Assembly (NCBI RefSeq): GCF_009391885.1
Contig: NZ_VZII01000014.1
Location: 124,001 to 188,000 of the forward strand
Direction of reading: 5' to 3'
Length of the DNA stretch: 64,000 nucleotides
Source: Pseudomonas sp. MN1F
GTDB taxonomy: Bacteria > Pseudomonadota > Gammaproteobacteria > Pseudomonadales > Pseudomonadaceae
Shown: in pieces, positions 44,137 to 57,802 of the stretch
Position numbering within the stretch: position 1 is the first letter of the stretch
How the letters are laid out: each line of letters opens with the position of its first letter
Program-made: the position numbers and the translations under genes
The notes under the pieces: model-generated
Seen by the model: only the letters and a program-made list of their open reading frames with translations
What the model was told of the DNA's origin: nothing
Database searches by the model: none

Positions 44137-45382
44137 GTGCCCACCCCCCGCAAGATCGCCTTGCTCAGCCTGTTGCTGGCGGCCACCGCCAGCGCCCAGG
44201 CCGGGCCAGGCATGAGCCTGCCCGAGGCGCTGAGCGCCGCTTTCGCCAACAACCCTGAACTGGCCGCAGCCGGTCGCGAAATCGGCATTGCCGAGGGTGA
44301 GCGGCGCCAGGCCGGGTTGCTCCCCAACCCTGAACTGGCCTGGGAAATGGAGGACACCCGGCGCGAAACCAGCACCAGCACCGTCACCCTCAGCCAGCCA
44401 CTGGAGCTGGGCGGCAAGCGCGGTGCGCGCATTGCCGTGGCCGGTGCCGGCCAGGCCATTGCGCAGCTGGACCTCGAACGCCAGCGCAATGGCCTGCGCG
44501 CCGATGTGGTCCAGGCCTATCACGCCGCCCTGCGCGCGCAGACCGGCGTGGAACTGGCGCAGCAGTCGCAGGCGCTGACCGAGCGTGGCCTGCGGGTGGT
44601 ACAGGGCCGGGTCACGGCCGGCCAGTCGTCACCGGTTGAGGCCACCCGTGCCCAGGTGCAACTGGCCCAGGCCCAGGCCGAGGTGCGTCGCGCCGAAACC
44701 CAGCGCACGGTGGCCTACCAGGCCCTGGCGCGGTTGACCGGCAGTCCGCTGGCGACCTTCGACACCTTGCCGGCGGCCAGCCAGTCGCCTGGCGCTGCAC
44801 CTTCAGCCGATGCTTTGCTCGGCCAGGTCGAACGGACCGCCGAGTGGCGCCTGGCGGCCGCCCAGGTCGAGCGCGGCGAAGCGTCGCTGGGCTCGGAAAA
44901 GGCCCTGCGCATTCCCAACCTCACCGTCAGCGTCGGCAGCCAGTACAGCCGTGAGGACCGCGAGCGGGTCAACGTGGTCGGGCTGTCGATGCCCTTGCCG
45001 TTGTTCGACCGCAACCAGGGCAACGTGCTGGCTGCCGCACGCCGCGCCGACCAGGCCCGCGACCTGCGCAACGCGGTGGAACTGCGCCTGCGCAGCGAAA
45101 CCCGTAGCGCCGTCGGTCAGTGGCGCACGGCGATGCAGGAGGTGCAGGCCTACGACCGCACCATCCTGCCGTCGGCGCAGCAGGCCGTGGACACCGCCAC
45201 CCGTGGCTTCGAGATGGGCAAGTTCGCCTTTCTCGACGTGCTCGACGCCCAGCGCACCTTGATCGACGCGCGCGGGCTGTACCTCGAGGCCTTGGCCGCG
45301 GCAACCGATGCACGGGCACAGGTCGAGCGGATCTATGGCGACCTGGATGGTTTGAGCAACATTTCGAGCAGTAGGAGCAACA

Positions 45383-45390
<8 letters not shown>
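44137..45390 (+). CDS. czcC: CzcC-like outer membrane efflux protein
   Basis: 417 residues with a signal peptide (IALLSLLLAATASAQA). Two repeated TolC-type segments are visible, each with long coiled-coil helices (about 60-160 and 250-390). It forms the outer-membrane channel of a CBA heavy-metal efflux pump. The GTG at 44137 is preferred because GAGGA sits upstream and no ATG lies near the signal peptide; the family length then fits. The stop overlaps the czcB start by eight bases. Expression is likely metal-induced through the dyad at 44048. Confidence 0.9.
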
Positions 45391-49748
<4,358 letters not shown>

Positions 49749-49755
49749 GATCGCC

Positions 49756-49774
49756 GGGGCCGCTTTGCGGCCCC
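49756..49774. terminator. Hairpin between czcA and the MHS transporter
   Basis: GGGGCCGC and GCGGCCCC form a perfect 8-base stem around TTT between two converging genes. No T tract follows on either strand. Confidence 0.6.
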
Positions 49775-49781
49775 AAGTGCC

Positions 49782-51116
49782 TCAGGCCGAAGTGCGGACC
49801 TGAGGGCTCACATCATTTCCGGCTTCATCATGCAGCGAAATCCGCGATGTCTCCGGCAACGCCAACCCACCCACCAACGCCACCAGCGCGATCACCACCA
49901 GGTAGAACGCCGGCGCCAGGCTGCTGCCGGTCTGCCCGATCAGCCAGGTCGCCACCAGCGGCGCGGTACCGCCAAACAGGGTGTAGGCCACGTTGTAGGT
50001 GATCGCCGAAGCGGTATAGCGGGTCCGCGTCGGGAAGCTTTCCGACAGCAGCGCCGCCGTCACCACGCCACTGCACAACGCCCCCACCGCCAGCAGGATC
50101 ACCCCCAGCAGCGCCCCCGACATCGAACCGGAACTGGCCAGCCAGTAAGCGGGGAACACGCAGACCATCACCCACAGGCAGGTGAAACCAATGGTTTTGC
50201 GCCGCCCGACCCGGTCCGAGAAGGCCCCAGCCAGCGGGCAACCGACGGCAGCGAACAGCAACGCCACGGTGGTCACCAGCAGCGACTGGGCGCGGGTCAG
50301 GTTACCGACCATTTGCAGGTAGGTGGCGAAGTAGGTGGTGAACATGTAGAACGACAGCGCCGTCAGCGAGATGAACATGCCCAGGTTGCGGATCGCCCGG
50401 CCGTGGTTGCGCAGGGTTTCCTTGAGCGGCGAGTGCTCATGCTCCTTTCCCTGGGCGACAGCCTCGCGAAACGCCGGGGTCTCCTCCATGCGCCAGCGCA
50501 GGTACAAGCCCACCAGCCCCAGCGGTGCGGCCACCAGGAACGGGATGCGCCAGCCCCAGGCGCTCATCGCCTCGGCCGACAGGCTGGCCTCCAGGCCATA
50601 GGCGATCACCGCCGCGCAGGCAAAGGCGGAGAAGGTCGACACCGGCACGAAGCTGCCATAGAACGCGCGCTTGTTGCGGGGTGCATGCTCCATCAGGTAG
50701 GCGCAGGCGCCGGCATATTCACCGCCGGCGGAGAACCCCTGCAGGCAGCGCGCCAAGGTCAGCAGCGCCGGTGCGGCAAGGCCGATGCTGGCGTAGGTCG
50801 GCAGCAGGCCGATCAAGGTGGTGGAGCCGGCCATCAGCAGGATGGTCAGCGACAGGATGCGCTTGCGCCCCAGGCGGTCGCCGAGTGCGCCGAACACGAT
50901 ACCGCCGAGCGGGCGCAAGGCGAAGGCCACGGCAAACACGGCGAAGGTCTTGAGCAGGGCGACGCTGCCATCTTCGCTGGCGAAGAACTGGCTGGCGATC
51001 AGTGTGGCGAGGAAGCCATAGACGGCGAAGTCGAACCATTCGACGAAGTTGCCGATGGCCGAGGCGGCGATGACCCTGCGCAGGGTGGCGGGGGATACCT
51101 CATGCGATGCAGACAT
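49782..51116 (-). CDS. MHS-family metabolite:H+ symporter
   Basis: 444 residues, 12 helices. It opens with AASAIGNFVEWFDFAVYGFLATLIASQFF, the metabolite:H+ symporter family signature (ProP, KgtP, ShiA). GALGDRLGRKR between helices 2 and 3 is the MFS motif A, and QGFSAGGEYAGA lies in helix 4. It imports an organic acid, amino acid or betaine with protons. The substrate cannot be read from sequence. Divergence is with nothing close; the GntR gene on the same strand ends 155 bases upstream, so the two may be linked. Confidence 0.9.
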   Translation of the reverse strand: MSASHEVSPATLRRVIAASAIGNFVEWFDFAVYGFLATLIASQFFASEDGSVALLKTFAVFAVAFALRPLGGIVFGALGDRLGRKRILSLTILLMAGSTTLIGLLPTYASIGLAAPALLTLARCLQGFSAGGEYAGACAYLMEHAPRNKRAFYGSFVPVSTFSAFACAAVIAYGLEASLSAEAMSAWGWRIPFLVAAPLGLVGLYLRWRMEETPAFREAVAQGKEHEHSPLKETLRNHGRAIRNLGMFISLTALSFYMFTTYFATYLQMVGNLTRAQSLLVTTVALLFAAVGCPLAGAFSDRVGRRKTIGFTCLWVMVCVFPAYWLASSGSMSGALLGVILLAVGALCSGVVTAALLSESFPTRTRYTASAITYNVAYTLFGGTAPLVATWLIGQTGSSLAPAFYLVVIALVALVGGLALPETSRISLHDEAGNDVSPQVRTSA

Positions 51117-51271
51117 ACGGAAGCTCTCCGGTTTCCATAGGCAGCCTGGATGAATGTGGCGCGCTCAGGCGCGCCATCGTTGTTATCTAGGGCCAGTAGA
51201 CCGGCCAGCGGGGACAGGCGCATCGTTGAGGGCGACATCGGGATATCTGTTTCGACCGCCACGGGCAGGCG

Positions 51272-51961
51272 CTACACCGAAAACACCACCCCGGTGCGCG
51301 AGGCCGCATTGCGGATGTGCTCCTGCATCGCCTTCTGCGCGGCCGCCTGCGAGCGGCGGCTCAGGGCGCGGAGGATCTTGCGGTGTTCCTGCCAGGTTTC
51401 CATGGCGCGTTCCGGGCGAATGAAGGGCAGCTTCTGGCTCTCCAGGAAGATCTCCTGGCTTGCGGTGATCACCTGCAGCATCGCGTGGTTGCCGCAGGCC
51501 TGCAGCAACCGTTGGTGGAACGCGAAGTCCAGTTGGGCTGCGGCTTCGAAGCGGCCCGCACGCAACTCCTGGTGCATCGCCTCGACATTTTCCTCCAGGC
51601 GATCGATGTCGTCTGCGGTCAAGGCCAGTGCCGCTTGCCCGGCGGCAAAGCCTTCCAGGGCGTAGCGCAACTGGAAGGTGTCAATGGCGGACACCTGTTC
51701 GGCATAAGGCCAGGCAAACGTCGAGGCCGCCGGTGCGGTCGCTTGCACGAACACGCCCTTGCCCGGCTGCACGCTGACCAGGCCCAGGGCACTGAGCGAC
51801 GACAGCGCTTCACGCAGCGATGCCCGGCTCACCCCCAGTTGCTCGGCAAGGTCACGCTGCGAGGGCAGGGCATCGCCGGGTTGATAGGCGCCTTCGTCGA
51901 TCAGCTTGCGGATGCCTTGCAGGGCCTGTTCGGGGACGGCGCGGGGGAGGGTATCGAGCAT
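51272..51961 (-). CDS. GntR/FadR family regulator (FCD domain)
   Basis: 229 residues. The N-terminal winged helix reads LPSQRDLAEQLGVSRASLREALSSLSALGLVSVQPGKGVFV. The C-terminal FCD effector domain carries the metal-site-like residues of the family (LDFAFHQRLLQACGN, EHRKILRAL). It is divergent from the amino-acid ABC transporter operon, and a copied 10-base word in the gap (51964 and 52111) suggests the operator. It probably represses that operon until the imported compound or a product is present, an inference from the layout. Confidence 0.9.
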   Translation of the reverse strand: MLDTLPRAVPEQALQGIRKLIDEGAYQPGDALPSQRDLAEQLGVSRASLREALSSLSALGLVSVQPGKGVFVQATAPAASTFAWPYAEQVSAIDTFQLRYALEGFAAGQAALALTADDIDRLEENVEAMHQELRAGRFEAAAQLDFAFHQRLLQACGNHAMLQVITASQEIFLESQKLPFIRPERAMETWQEHRKILRALSRRSQAAAQKAMQEHIRNAASRTGVVFSV

Positions 51962-51963
51962 GC

Positions 51964-52120
51964 TGTTCAGACCGGTCGGAGGGCGATGACTTTGGCTTTT
52001 TACGGCGATTACCGTGCGCTGGCAAGTGTTGCTCCGCGCTGGCGCAGCGTATTGCCCGGCTGCACGAAAGCGGGGCGTGCCCCCTGCGGCGCAGGCGGCT
52101 GCCTGGCAACTGTTCAGACC
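51964..52120. promoter_or_regulatory. Repeated TGTTCAGACC words in the GntR divergent region
   Basis: TGTTCAGACC occurs at 51964-51973 and again at 52111-52120. The second lies in CAACTGTTCAGACCAGTAAG and the first runs into the GntR start codon region. FadR-type operators often contain TGGT/ACCA half-sites; ACCAG and ACCGG follow the two copies. Confidence 0.45.
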
Positions 52121-52238
52121 AGTAAGACCGTTCAGTGCGCGCTTTCGACACGTTCGTGGCGGGCCGAGGCGCATTTTGGCATGGCCCGTGCACTGCCCAG
52201 CCAGCAGTCCATTTCCTGAATCTCCGCGAGGCCATCCG

Positions 52239-53024
52239 ATGAAGACATTCCGCACCCTGTTCCTGGCCACTCTGTTTTGCAGCGGCGCCCTGGCGTTGCC
52301 AGGCGCGCAGGCCGATGCGCTGGCCGACATCAGCGCCCGTGGCGTGCTCAAAGTGGCGGTGCCGCAGGACTTCCCGCCCTTCGGTTCGGTCGGCCCCGAC
52401 CTCAAGCCCCGTGGCCTGGACATCGATACCGCGCAGCTGCTGGCTGACAAGCTGGGGGTGAAACTGGCGCTGACGCCGGTCAATAGCACCAACCGCATTC
52501 CGTTTCTCACCACCGGCAAAGTCGACCTGGTGATCTCCAGCCTGGGCAAGAACCCCGAGCGTGCCGCTGTCATCGATTTTTCCCGCCCCTATGCACCGTT
52601 CTACCTGGCCGTGTTCGGCCCGACCGACGTGGACATCGCCGGGATCGACTCGATCGCCGGCAAAACCATCAGCGTCACCCGTGGCTCGATCGAAGACATG
52701 GAACTCAGCGCCGTGGCCCCCAAAGGTGCGGTGATCAAGCGCTTCGAGGACAACAACTCGACCATCGCCGCCTACCTCTCCGGGCAGGTCGAGCTGATCG
52801 CCAGCGGCAGCGTGGTGATGGCGGCCATCGCCGAGAAGAACCCGGCCAAGGTGCCAGTGGTCAAGGTCAAGCTCAAGGATTCGCCGGTCTACGTGGGGAT
52901 GGCCAAGAACGAGCCTGCGCTGATGGCCAAGGTCAACGCCACGCTGGAGGCCGCCAAGGCGGACGGCAGCCTGAACCGCAATGCCGAAAAATGGTTGAAA
53001 CAGCCGCTGCCGGCCGACCTCTGA
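52239..53024 (+). CDS. Amino-acid ABC transporter, periplasmic binding protein
   Basis: 261 residues with a signal peptide (LFLATLFCSGALALPGAQA). The mature part begins GVLKVAVPQDFPPFGSVGPDLKPRGLDIDTAQLLADKLGVKL, the type III solute-binding fold used for polar amino acids, and VISSLGKNPERAAVIDFSRPY lies in the hinge region. It captures a small amino acid or opine in the periplasm for the two permeases and the ATPase downstream. It heads a four-gene operon on the plus strand. GCGAGG lies upstream of the ATG. Confidence 0.92.
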   Translation: MKTFRTLFLATLFCSGALALPGAQADALADISARGVLKVAVPQDFPPFGSVGPDLKPRGLDIDTAQLLADKLGVKLALTPVNSTNRIPFLTTGKVDLVISSLGKNPERAAVIDFSRPYAPFYLAVFGPTDVDIAGIDSIAGKTISVTRGSIEDMELSAVAPKGAVIKRFEDNNSTIAAYLSGQVELIASGSVVMAAIAEKNPAKVPVVKVKLKDSPVYVGMAKNEPALMAKVNATLEAAKADGSLNRNAEKWLKQPLPADL

Positions 53025-53046
53025 GCGGCGCCCGGAGCCTGTCACC

Positions 53047-53712
53047 ATGGCCTATGAATTCGACTTCGCCCCTGTGTTGGCCCAGGCCGACCTGCTGCTC
53101 AAGGGCGCCTGGTTCACCCTGCAACTGACGGCGGTCGGCACCTTGCTGGGCGTAGCCATCGGCGTGCTGGGTGCCGGTGTGCGCGCCTGGCACGTACGGC
53201 CCTTCGACGCGCTGTTTGGCCTGTACGTGGAGCTGGTCCGCAATACGCCTTTCATCGTCCAGCTGTTCTTCATTTTCTTCGGCCTGCCTGCGCTGGGTAT
53301 TCGCTTGAGCGAATGGCAGGCGGCGGTGCTGGCCATGGTGGTCAACCTGGGCGCCTATTCCACGGAGATCATCCGTGCAGGTATCCAGGCCATCCCCAAG
53401 GGGCAGCTGGAAGCCGCCGCAGCCTTGGCCATGAACCGCTTCGAGGCGTTCCGCCATGTGGTGCTGCAGCCGGCGTTGGCCAAGGTCTGGCCGGCACTGT
53501 CCAGCCAGATCGTGATCGTCATGCTGGGCTCGGCGGTGTGTTCGCAGATTGCCACCGAGGAGCTGTCGTTCGCGGCCAACTTCATCCAGTCGCGCAACTT
53601 CCGTGCGTTCGAAACTTACCTGCTGACCACCGCGCTGTACCTGCTCATGGCCATTCTTTTGCGCCAGTCGCTGGCCTGGCTGGGGCAGCGCCTGCTGATG
53701 GGGAGACGCTGA
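53047..53712 (+). CDS. Amino-acid ABC transporter permease 1
   Basis: 221 residues, about five helices. YVELVRNTPFIVQLFFIFFGLPALG is the HisM/GlnP permease signature, and the ATPase-coupling EAA loop reads EAAAALAMNRFEAFRHVVLQPAL. It lies 22 bases after the binding-protein gene and its stop shares its A with the ATG of permease 2 (TGATG), so they are made together as a heterodimeric channel. Confidence 0.92.
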   Translation: MAYEFDFAPVLAQADLLLKGAWFTLQLTAVGTLLGVAIGVLGAGVRAWHVRPFDALFGLYVELVRNTPFIVQLFFIFFGLPALGIRLSEWQAAVLAMVVNLGAYSTEIIRAGIQAIPKGQLEAAAALAMNRFEAFRHVVLQPALAKVWPALSSQIVIVMLGSAVCSQIATEELSFAANFIQSRNFRAFETYLLTTALYLLMAILLRQSLAWLGQRLLMGRR

Positions 53713-54359
53713 TGGACTTCACCTTCTGGGACATCCTGCGCAACTTGCTGGTCGGCTTGCAGTGGACCTTGCTGCTGTCATTGCTGGCCTTCGTCTGCGG
53801 TGGCCTGGCCGGGCTGCTGGTGCTGGTCGGGCGGCTATCGGAGCAACCGCTGTGGCGCGGGCTGGCGCGTGGCTATATCGAGCTGTTCCAGGGCACGCCG
53901 CTGTTGATGCAACTGTTCATGGTGTTTTTCGGCATTGCCCTGTTCGGCCTCGATGTGTCGGCCTGGATGGCAGCGGCCATTGCCTTGACCCTGTTCACCA
54001 GCGCCTTCCTCGCCGAAATCTGGCGCGGTTGTGTCGACGCCATCCCGCGTGGCCAGTGGGAGGCCTCCGGCAGCCTGGCGCTGAGCCGCCTGGAGCAATT
54101 GCGCCACGTCATCCTGCCGCAGGCTCTGCGCATTGCCGTCGCCCCGACCGTGGGCTTCTCGGTGCAGGTGGTCAAGGGCACGGCGGTGACCTCGATCATC
54201 GGCTTCACCGAGCTGACCAAGACCGGCGGCATGTTGGCCAACGCCACCTTCGAGCCGTTCATGGTCTACGGCCTGGTCGCGCTGGGTTATTTCATTCTCT
54301 GCTATCCGCTCTCGCTGAGCGCCCGTTACCTGGAAAGGAGGCTGCATGCCCCTGCTTAG
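53712..54359 (+). CDS. Amino-acid ABC transporter permease 2
   Basis: 215 residues, about five helices. YIELFQGTPLLMQLFMVFFGIALFG matches the HisM/GlnP family, and the EAA loop is EASGSLALSRLEQLRHVILPQALR. The start shares one base with the previous stop (TGATG), which fixes it despite a longer open frame upstream. The stop lies 14 bases inside the ATPase gene. Confidence 0.92.
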   Translation: MDFTFWDILRNLLVGLQWTLLLSLLAFVCGGLAGLLVLVGRLSEQPLWRGLARGYIELFQGTPLLMQLFMVFFGIALFGLDVSAWMAAAIALTLFTSAFLAEIWRGCVDAIPRGQWEASGSLALSRLEQLRHVILPQALRIAVAPTVGFSVQVVKGTAVTSIIGFTELTKTGGMLANATFEPFMVYGLVALGYFILCYPLSLSARYLERRLHAPA

Positions 54360-55080
54360 AGTGTCTGCACTGCACAAGTACTATGGCGACAACCACGTGC
54401 TCAAGGGCGTCGACCTGAGCATCGAGGAGGGCGAGGTGGTGGCTATCATCGGCCGTAGCGGCTCGGGCAAGAGTACCTTGCTGCGCACCCTCAATGGCCT
54501 GGAGTCGATCAGCGACGGCGTGATCGAAGTCGATGGCGAATACCTCGACGCCAGCCGTGCCGACCTGCGCGCCTTGCGCCAGAAGGTGGGCATGGTGTTC
54601 CAGCAGTTCAACCTGTTTCCTCACCTGAGCGTGGGCGAGAATGTGATGCTTGCGCCGCAGGTGGTGAAGAAGGCCAGCCGCAGCGAAGCGCGCCAACTGG
54701 CCGAACAGATGCTGGCACGGGTGGGCCTGGCGGAGAAGTTCGATGCCTTCCCCGACCGGCTTTCCGGCGGCCAGCAGCAGCGCGTGGCCATTGCCCGGGC
54801 CCTGGCCATGTCACCCAAGGTACTGCTGTGCGACGAGATCACCTCGGCGCTCGACCCTGAACTGGTCAATGAGGTGCTGGGCGTGGTGCGTCAACTGGCC
54901 AGCGAGGGCATGACCCTGATCATGGTTACCCACGAAATGCGCTTCGCCCGTGAAGTGGGCGACAAGCTGGTGTTCATGCACCACGGCAAGGTGCATGAAG
55001 TGGGCAACCCTCGCGAGGTATTCGCCGCACCGCAAACGGCCGAACTGGCCAACTTCATTGGCGCGGTGGCGTCGGCTTAG
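54346..55080 (+). CDS. Amino-acid ABC transporter ATPase (GlnQ-like)
   Basis: 244 residues, cytoplasmic. Walker A is GRSGSGKST (from residue 36), the Q loop is in [16 protein letters not shown], the signature is [15 protein letters not shown], Walker B is [15 protein letters not shown] and the H loop is MVTHEMRFA. The tail [20 protein letters not shown] is standard for the polar amino-acid class. It overlaps permease 2 by 14 bases and ends the operon. Confidence 0.94.
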   Translation: MPLLRVSALHKYYGDNHVLKGVDLSIEEGEVVAIIGRSGSGKSTLLRTLNGLESISDGVIEVDGEYLDASRADLRALRQKVGMVFQQFNLFPHLSVGENVMLAPQVVKKASRSEARQLAEQMLARVGLAEKFDAFPDRLSGGQQQRVAIARALAMSPKVLLCDEITSALDPELVNEVLGVVRQLASEGMTLIMVTHEMRFAREVGDKLVFMHHGKVHEVGNPREVFAAPQTAELANFIGAVASA

Positions 55081-55108
55081 GCCCGCGCGCCACGGCGCAT
55101 ACCCAGGG

Positions 55109-57259
55109 TCAGAAGCGCATGTCCACCGCCACCTCGAAGGTCCGCGGCGCCCCCATGTAGTACTGCAGCCCATAGGCCTGCTTGGCATACACCTCATCGG
55201 TCAGGTTGCGCACCCGCCCGGTGATGGTGGTGTGTTCATCCAGCCGATAGCGGGCAAAGGTGCCGAACAAGGTATAGGCCGGCGCCTTGAGAGTATTGGC
55301 GTTGTCGGCGTACACCGAACCGACATAGCGCGCATCCACCCCCGCCGACCAGGCCGAGGTGAAGCTGTAGGTCAGCCACAGGTTGGCGACATTGGCCGGC
55401 ACGTTGACCGGGGCATTGCCCTTGCGCGAAACCGATACGCCGTTGACCGCTTCGTTGAACGCGTCGTACTGCGCGTCGACATAGGCGTAGTTGCCCTCGG
55501 CCAGCAGCTTCGGCGTGACCTGCAGCCGCCCGGACAGCTCGATGCCGCGCGAGGTCTGCTGCCCGGCCTGGACCGTCAGGTTGGGGTTGCTCGAATCGCG
55601 CACGGCAAAGTCCTTGCGCACGATCTGGTACAGGGCCACGGTCGCCGCGCCTCGCCCTTCGAGGAAGTCGAACTTGCTGCCCACTTCCCATTGCTCGCCC
55701 TTGGACAGGTCGAAGGTGCCGACGTTGGCGTAGGTGGCTGCCGCCAGCGAACCGGCCGGCAGGTCGGCGGCGGTGCTGTACTGGGCGTATAGGCTGGCCG
55801 ACGGCGTCAGCTCGTAGGTCAGGCCAATGCGCCCGGACAGCGGTTCCCAGCGCCGCTCGAAGTACGCTGGCGAGGTCGGTGTCACCGCGCCGTAGTTGGT
55901 CACTTCCATGTCCAGGTAGTCGTAACGCAGGGCCGTGAGCAGGGCCAGGCGCTCGGTCAGTTGCAGGCGGTTCTCGGCGAACACGGCGCGGTTGCTGGTG
56001 ACATGCCGGCGCTGCTTGGTCAGCCCGGCGTTCACCCCAGGGATGTCGTAGAAACTGCCGGGGTCGAAGTGGTCTGGGTCGACCACATCGGTCCAGCTTC
56101 CGGACGTCGGGTATACGCTCTGGCGCATGTGCGAGTAGTCCAGGCCCAGCGACCACTGGCTGGCCAGGCCGAACAGCTGGTGGTCGTGGCGCAGCTCGAT
56201 GCGGTCGCCCAGCACGCTCTGTTGGTGGCGCTGCAGGTAAGGGCTGGCACGCTGCACATTGCCGTCGCGGGTGTAGCTGTAGCGCTCGACGTTGCGGTAA
56301 TCGCGCTGGGCGCTGTAGTGGTAGAGGGTGTTGTGCACGCTGGTGCTGTCGCTGAGCTGGTAATCGAGCATCGAGCGCAGCCAGCGCACCCGCTGCTCGT
56401 AGCGGCCATCGCCGACGTTGTAGTTGTCGAAGCGGCGGCTGTTGTCGATCTTCATGGTGCTGCGCCCCGGCAGGATCGGCGCGCCCCAGTAGGGGCTGTC
56501 TTCGCGGTCTTCCTGATACTCCAGCGCCAGGGTGTGGGTCAGGTCGGGCGTCAGGTCGCTGAGCAGGGAAAACGCCAGGCTGTCAGTGTTGCGCTGGTTA
56601 CGGTCGATGTAGCCATTGCTGCCGGTGTGGCTGAAGTCCAGGCGCATGAAATGGCGGGCATCGGCCGGGTTGCTGGCCAGTGCCTGGTTGATGCCGAAGG
56701 CCATTTCCGAGTCGTCGTAGCTGCCATAGCGCACGCGGCCATCGATGATCTGCTGGTCGCGGCTGGCGCTCTTGGTGATGTAGTTGATCGAGCCGCCCAC
56801 GGCGCCTGCGCCATGCAGGAAGGACGACGGCCCGCCGAGCAGTTCGACGCGGTCCAGCACCCAGGCATCCACCGGCCGGGTGGCGCTGCTGTAGCCGAGG
56901 TTGATGCCATTGTAGAGCTGGGTCACCTGGTTCTGGGTGAAGCCGCGGTAGCTGACGAAACCGCCGTAGCCGGGGTTGGCCGACGCGTTGACGCCGGTCA
57001 TGGCGTTGATCACGTCCTGGCTGTCCTTGGCGCCGCGTTCTTCAATGATGCGCCGGTCAGAGACGCTCACCGACGCAGGGGTTTGTCGCGCCGTGAGGCC
57101 CAGCCGCGAGCCGGTGCTGATCGGCTCGTCCAGTTGCACGCCGGAGGGCGCATCGCGCTCGCCGTCGATGGTGGTGGCGCTGAGTTCGACGGCGGCATCG
57201 TCCGCCCAGGCGAAGGTGCAGGTGCCCATCAGGAGCACCAGGGAGGTATTGCGAAGCAT
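55109..57259 (-). CDS. TonB-dependent siderophore-type receptor
   Basis: 716 residues with a signal peptide (MLRNTSLVLLMGTCTFAWA). The plug domain follows, including LTARQTPASVSVSDRRIIEERG and VSYRGFTQNQVTQLYNGI with DRVELLGGPSSFLHGAGAVGGSINYITK. The 22-strand barrel ends with an aromatic residue (EVAVDMRF). This class brings siderophores or metal chelates across the outer membrane. A DUF2946 gene lies directly upstream on the same strand, an arrangement seen with copper-responsive receptors, so a metal other than iron is possible. The start at 57259 fits the signal peptide; an ATG at 57280 is also in frame. Confidence 0.9.
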   Translation of the reverse strand: MLRNTSLVLLMGTCTFAWADDAAVELSATTIDGERDAPSGVQLDEPISTGSRLGLTARQTPASVSVSDRRIIEERGAKDSQDVINAMTGVNASANPGYGGFVSYRGFTQNQVTQLYNGINLGYSSATRPVDAWVLDRVELLGGPSSFLHGAGAVGGSINYITKSASRDQQIIDGRVRYGSYDDSEMAFGINQALASNPADARHFMRLDFSHTGSNGYIDRNQRNTDSLAFSLLSDLTPDLTHTLALEYQEDREDSPYWGAPILPGRSTMKIDNSRRFDNYNVGDGRYEQRVRWLRSMLDYQLSDSTSVHNTLYHYSAQRDYRNVERYSYTRDGNVQRASPYLQRHQQSVLGDRIELRHDHQLFGLASQWSLGLDYSHMRQSVYPTSGSWTDVVDPDHFDPGSFYDIPGVNAGLTKQRRHVTSNRAVFAENRLQLTERLALLTALRYDYLDMEVTNYGAVTPTSPAYFERRWEPLSGRIGLTYELTPSASLYAQYSTAADLPAGSLAAATYANVGTFDLSKGEQWEVGSKFDFLEGRGAATVALYQIVRKDFAVRDSSNPNLTVQAGQQTSRGIELSGRLQVTPKLLAEGNYAYVDAQYDAFNEAVNGVSVSRKGNAPVNVPANVANLWLTYSFTSAWSAGVDARYVGSVYADNANTLKAPAYTLFGTFARYRLDEHTTITGRVRNLTDEVYAKQAYGLQYYMGAPRTFEVAVDMRF

Positions 57260-57327
57260 GTTGTTGGGTCTTCCACGCAAAGGTCATGGCTGACGGCGAG
57301 CGCGCAGGCAGGCGCGCCCGGCTCAAG

Positions 57328-57738
57328 TCAGGCGATCTGAGTAACGGCTGCGGGGAAGACGGCAGGGGGAGCGCGGGGGGTGAGGGCAGGGCGTTGGTAA
57401 CGGGGCGGTGGCTGCGCCCAGCTGCGCACGACGATGGGCGAGGTGGCAGTGGCGTGTGCCAGGCTGAATGACCAGCCGCTGCTGGCAAGCGGTACGGCCA
57501 GGCCGAACGAGGAGCACATCGGGCAGTCGAGCTGGGCCATGTGCTGGTCGCTACCGGCGCCGTCGAGGTCGATGGCCACGCCGTGCTCGCTGTTGATCGA
57601 GCAGAAGCCACCCTCCAGGCCAGCCAGGCGCAGGCCGCCCATCTGGCCGTGGTGCAGGCCACACAGCAGCAGGCTGAACAGGACGCTGGCATAGAGCGTC
57701 CAGGCAGTCAGCGTGCGGGTGTGCCGGGTGATTTTCAT
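57328..57738 (-). CDS. DUF2946 family protein
   Basis: 136 residues. A hydrophobic N-terminal helix (about 10-28) is followed by CGLHHGQMGG, and later HMAQLDCPMCSSFG, the conserved CPMC of DUF2946. The Cys and His pattern suggests a metal-binding periplasmic protein. The C-terminal half is proline-rich and variable. It lies 68 bases upstream of the TonB receptor gene and likely shares its transcript. DUF2946 genes often accompany copper-related receptors and efflux systems; the function is not established. Confidence 0.82.
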   Translation of the reverse strand: MKITRHTRTLTAWTLYASVLFSLLLCGLHHGQMGGLRLAGLEGGFCSINSEHGVAIDLDGAGSDQHMAQLDCPMCSSFGLAVPLASSGWSFSLAHATATSPIVVRSWAQPPPRYQRPALTPRAPPAVFPAAVTQIA

Positions 57739-57802
57739 GGCGGCGAATCTATCACCCGGACGAACGGCAGGGTAGTGCCTGGCCGTGGCAAGTTGTCGCA
57801 GT

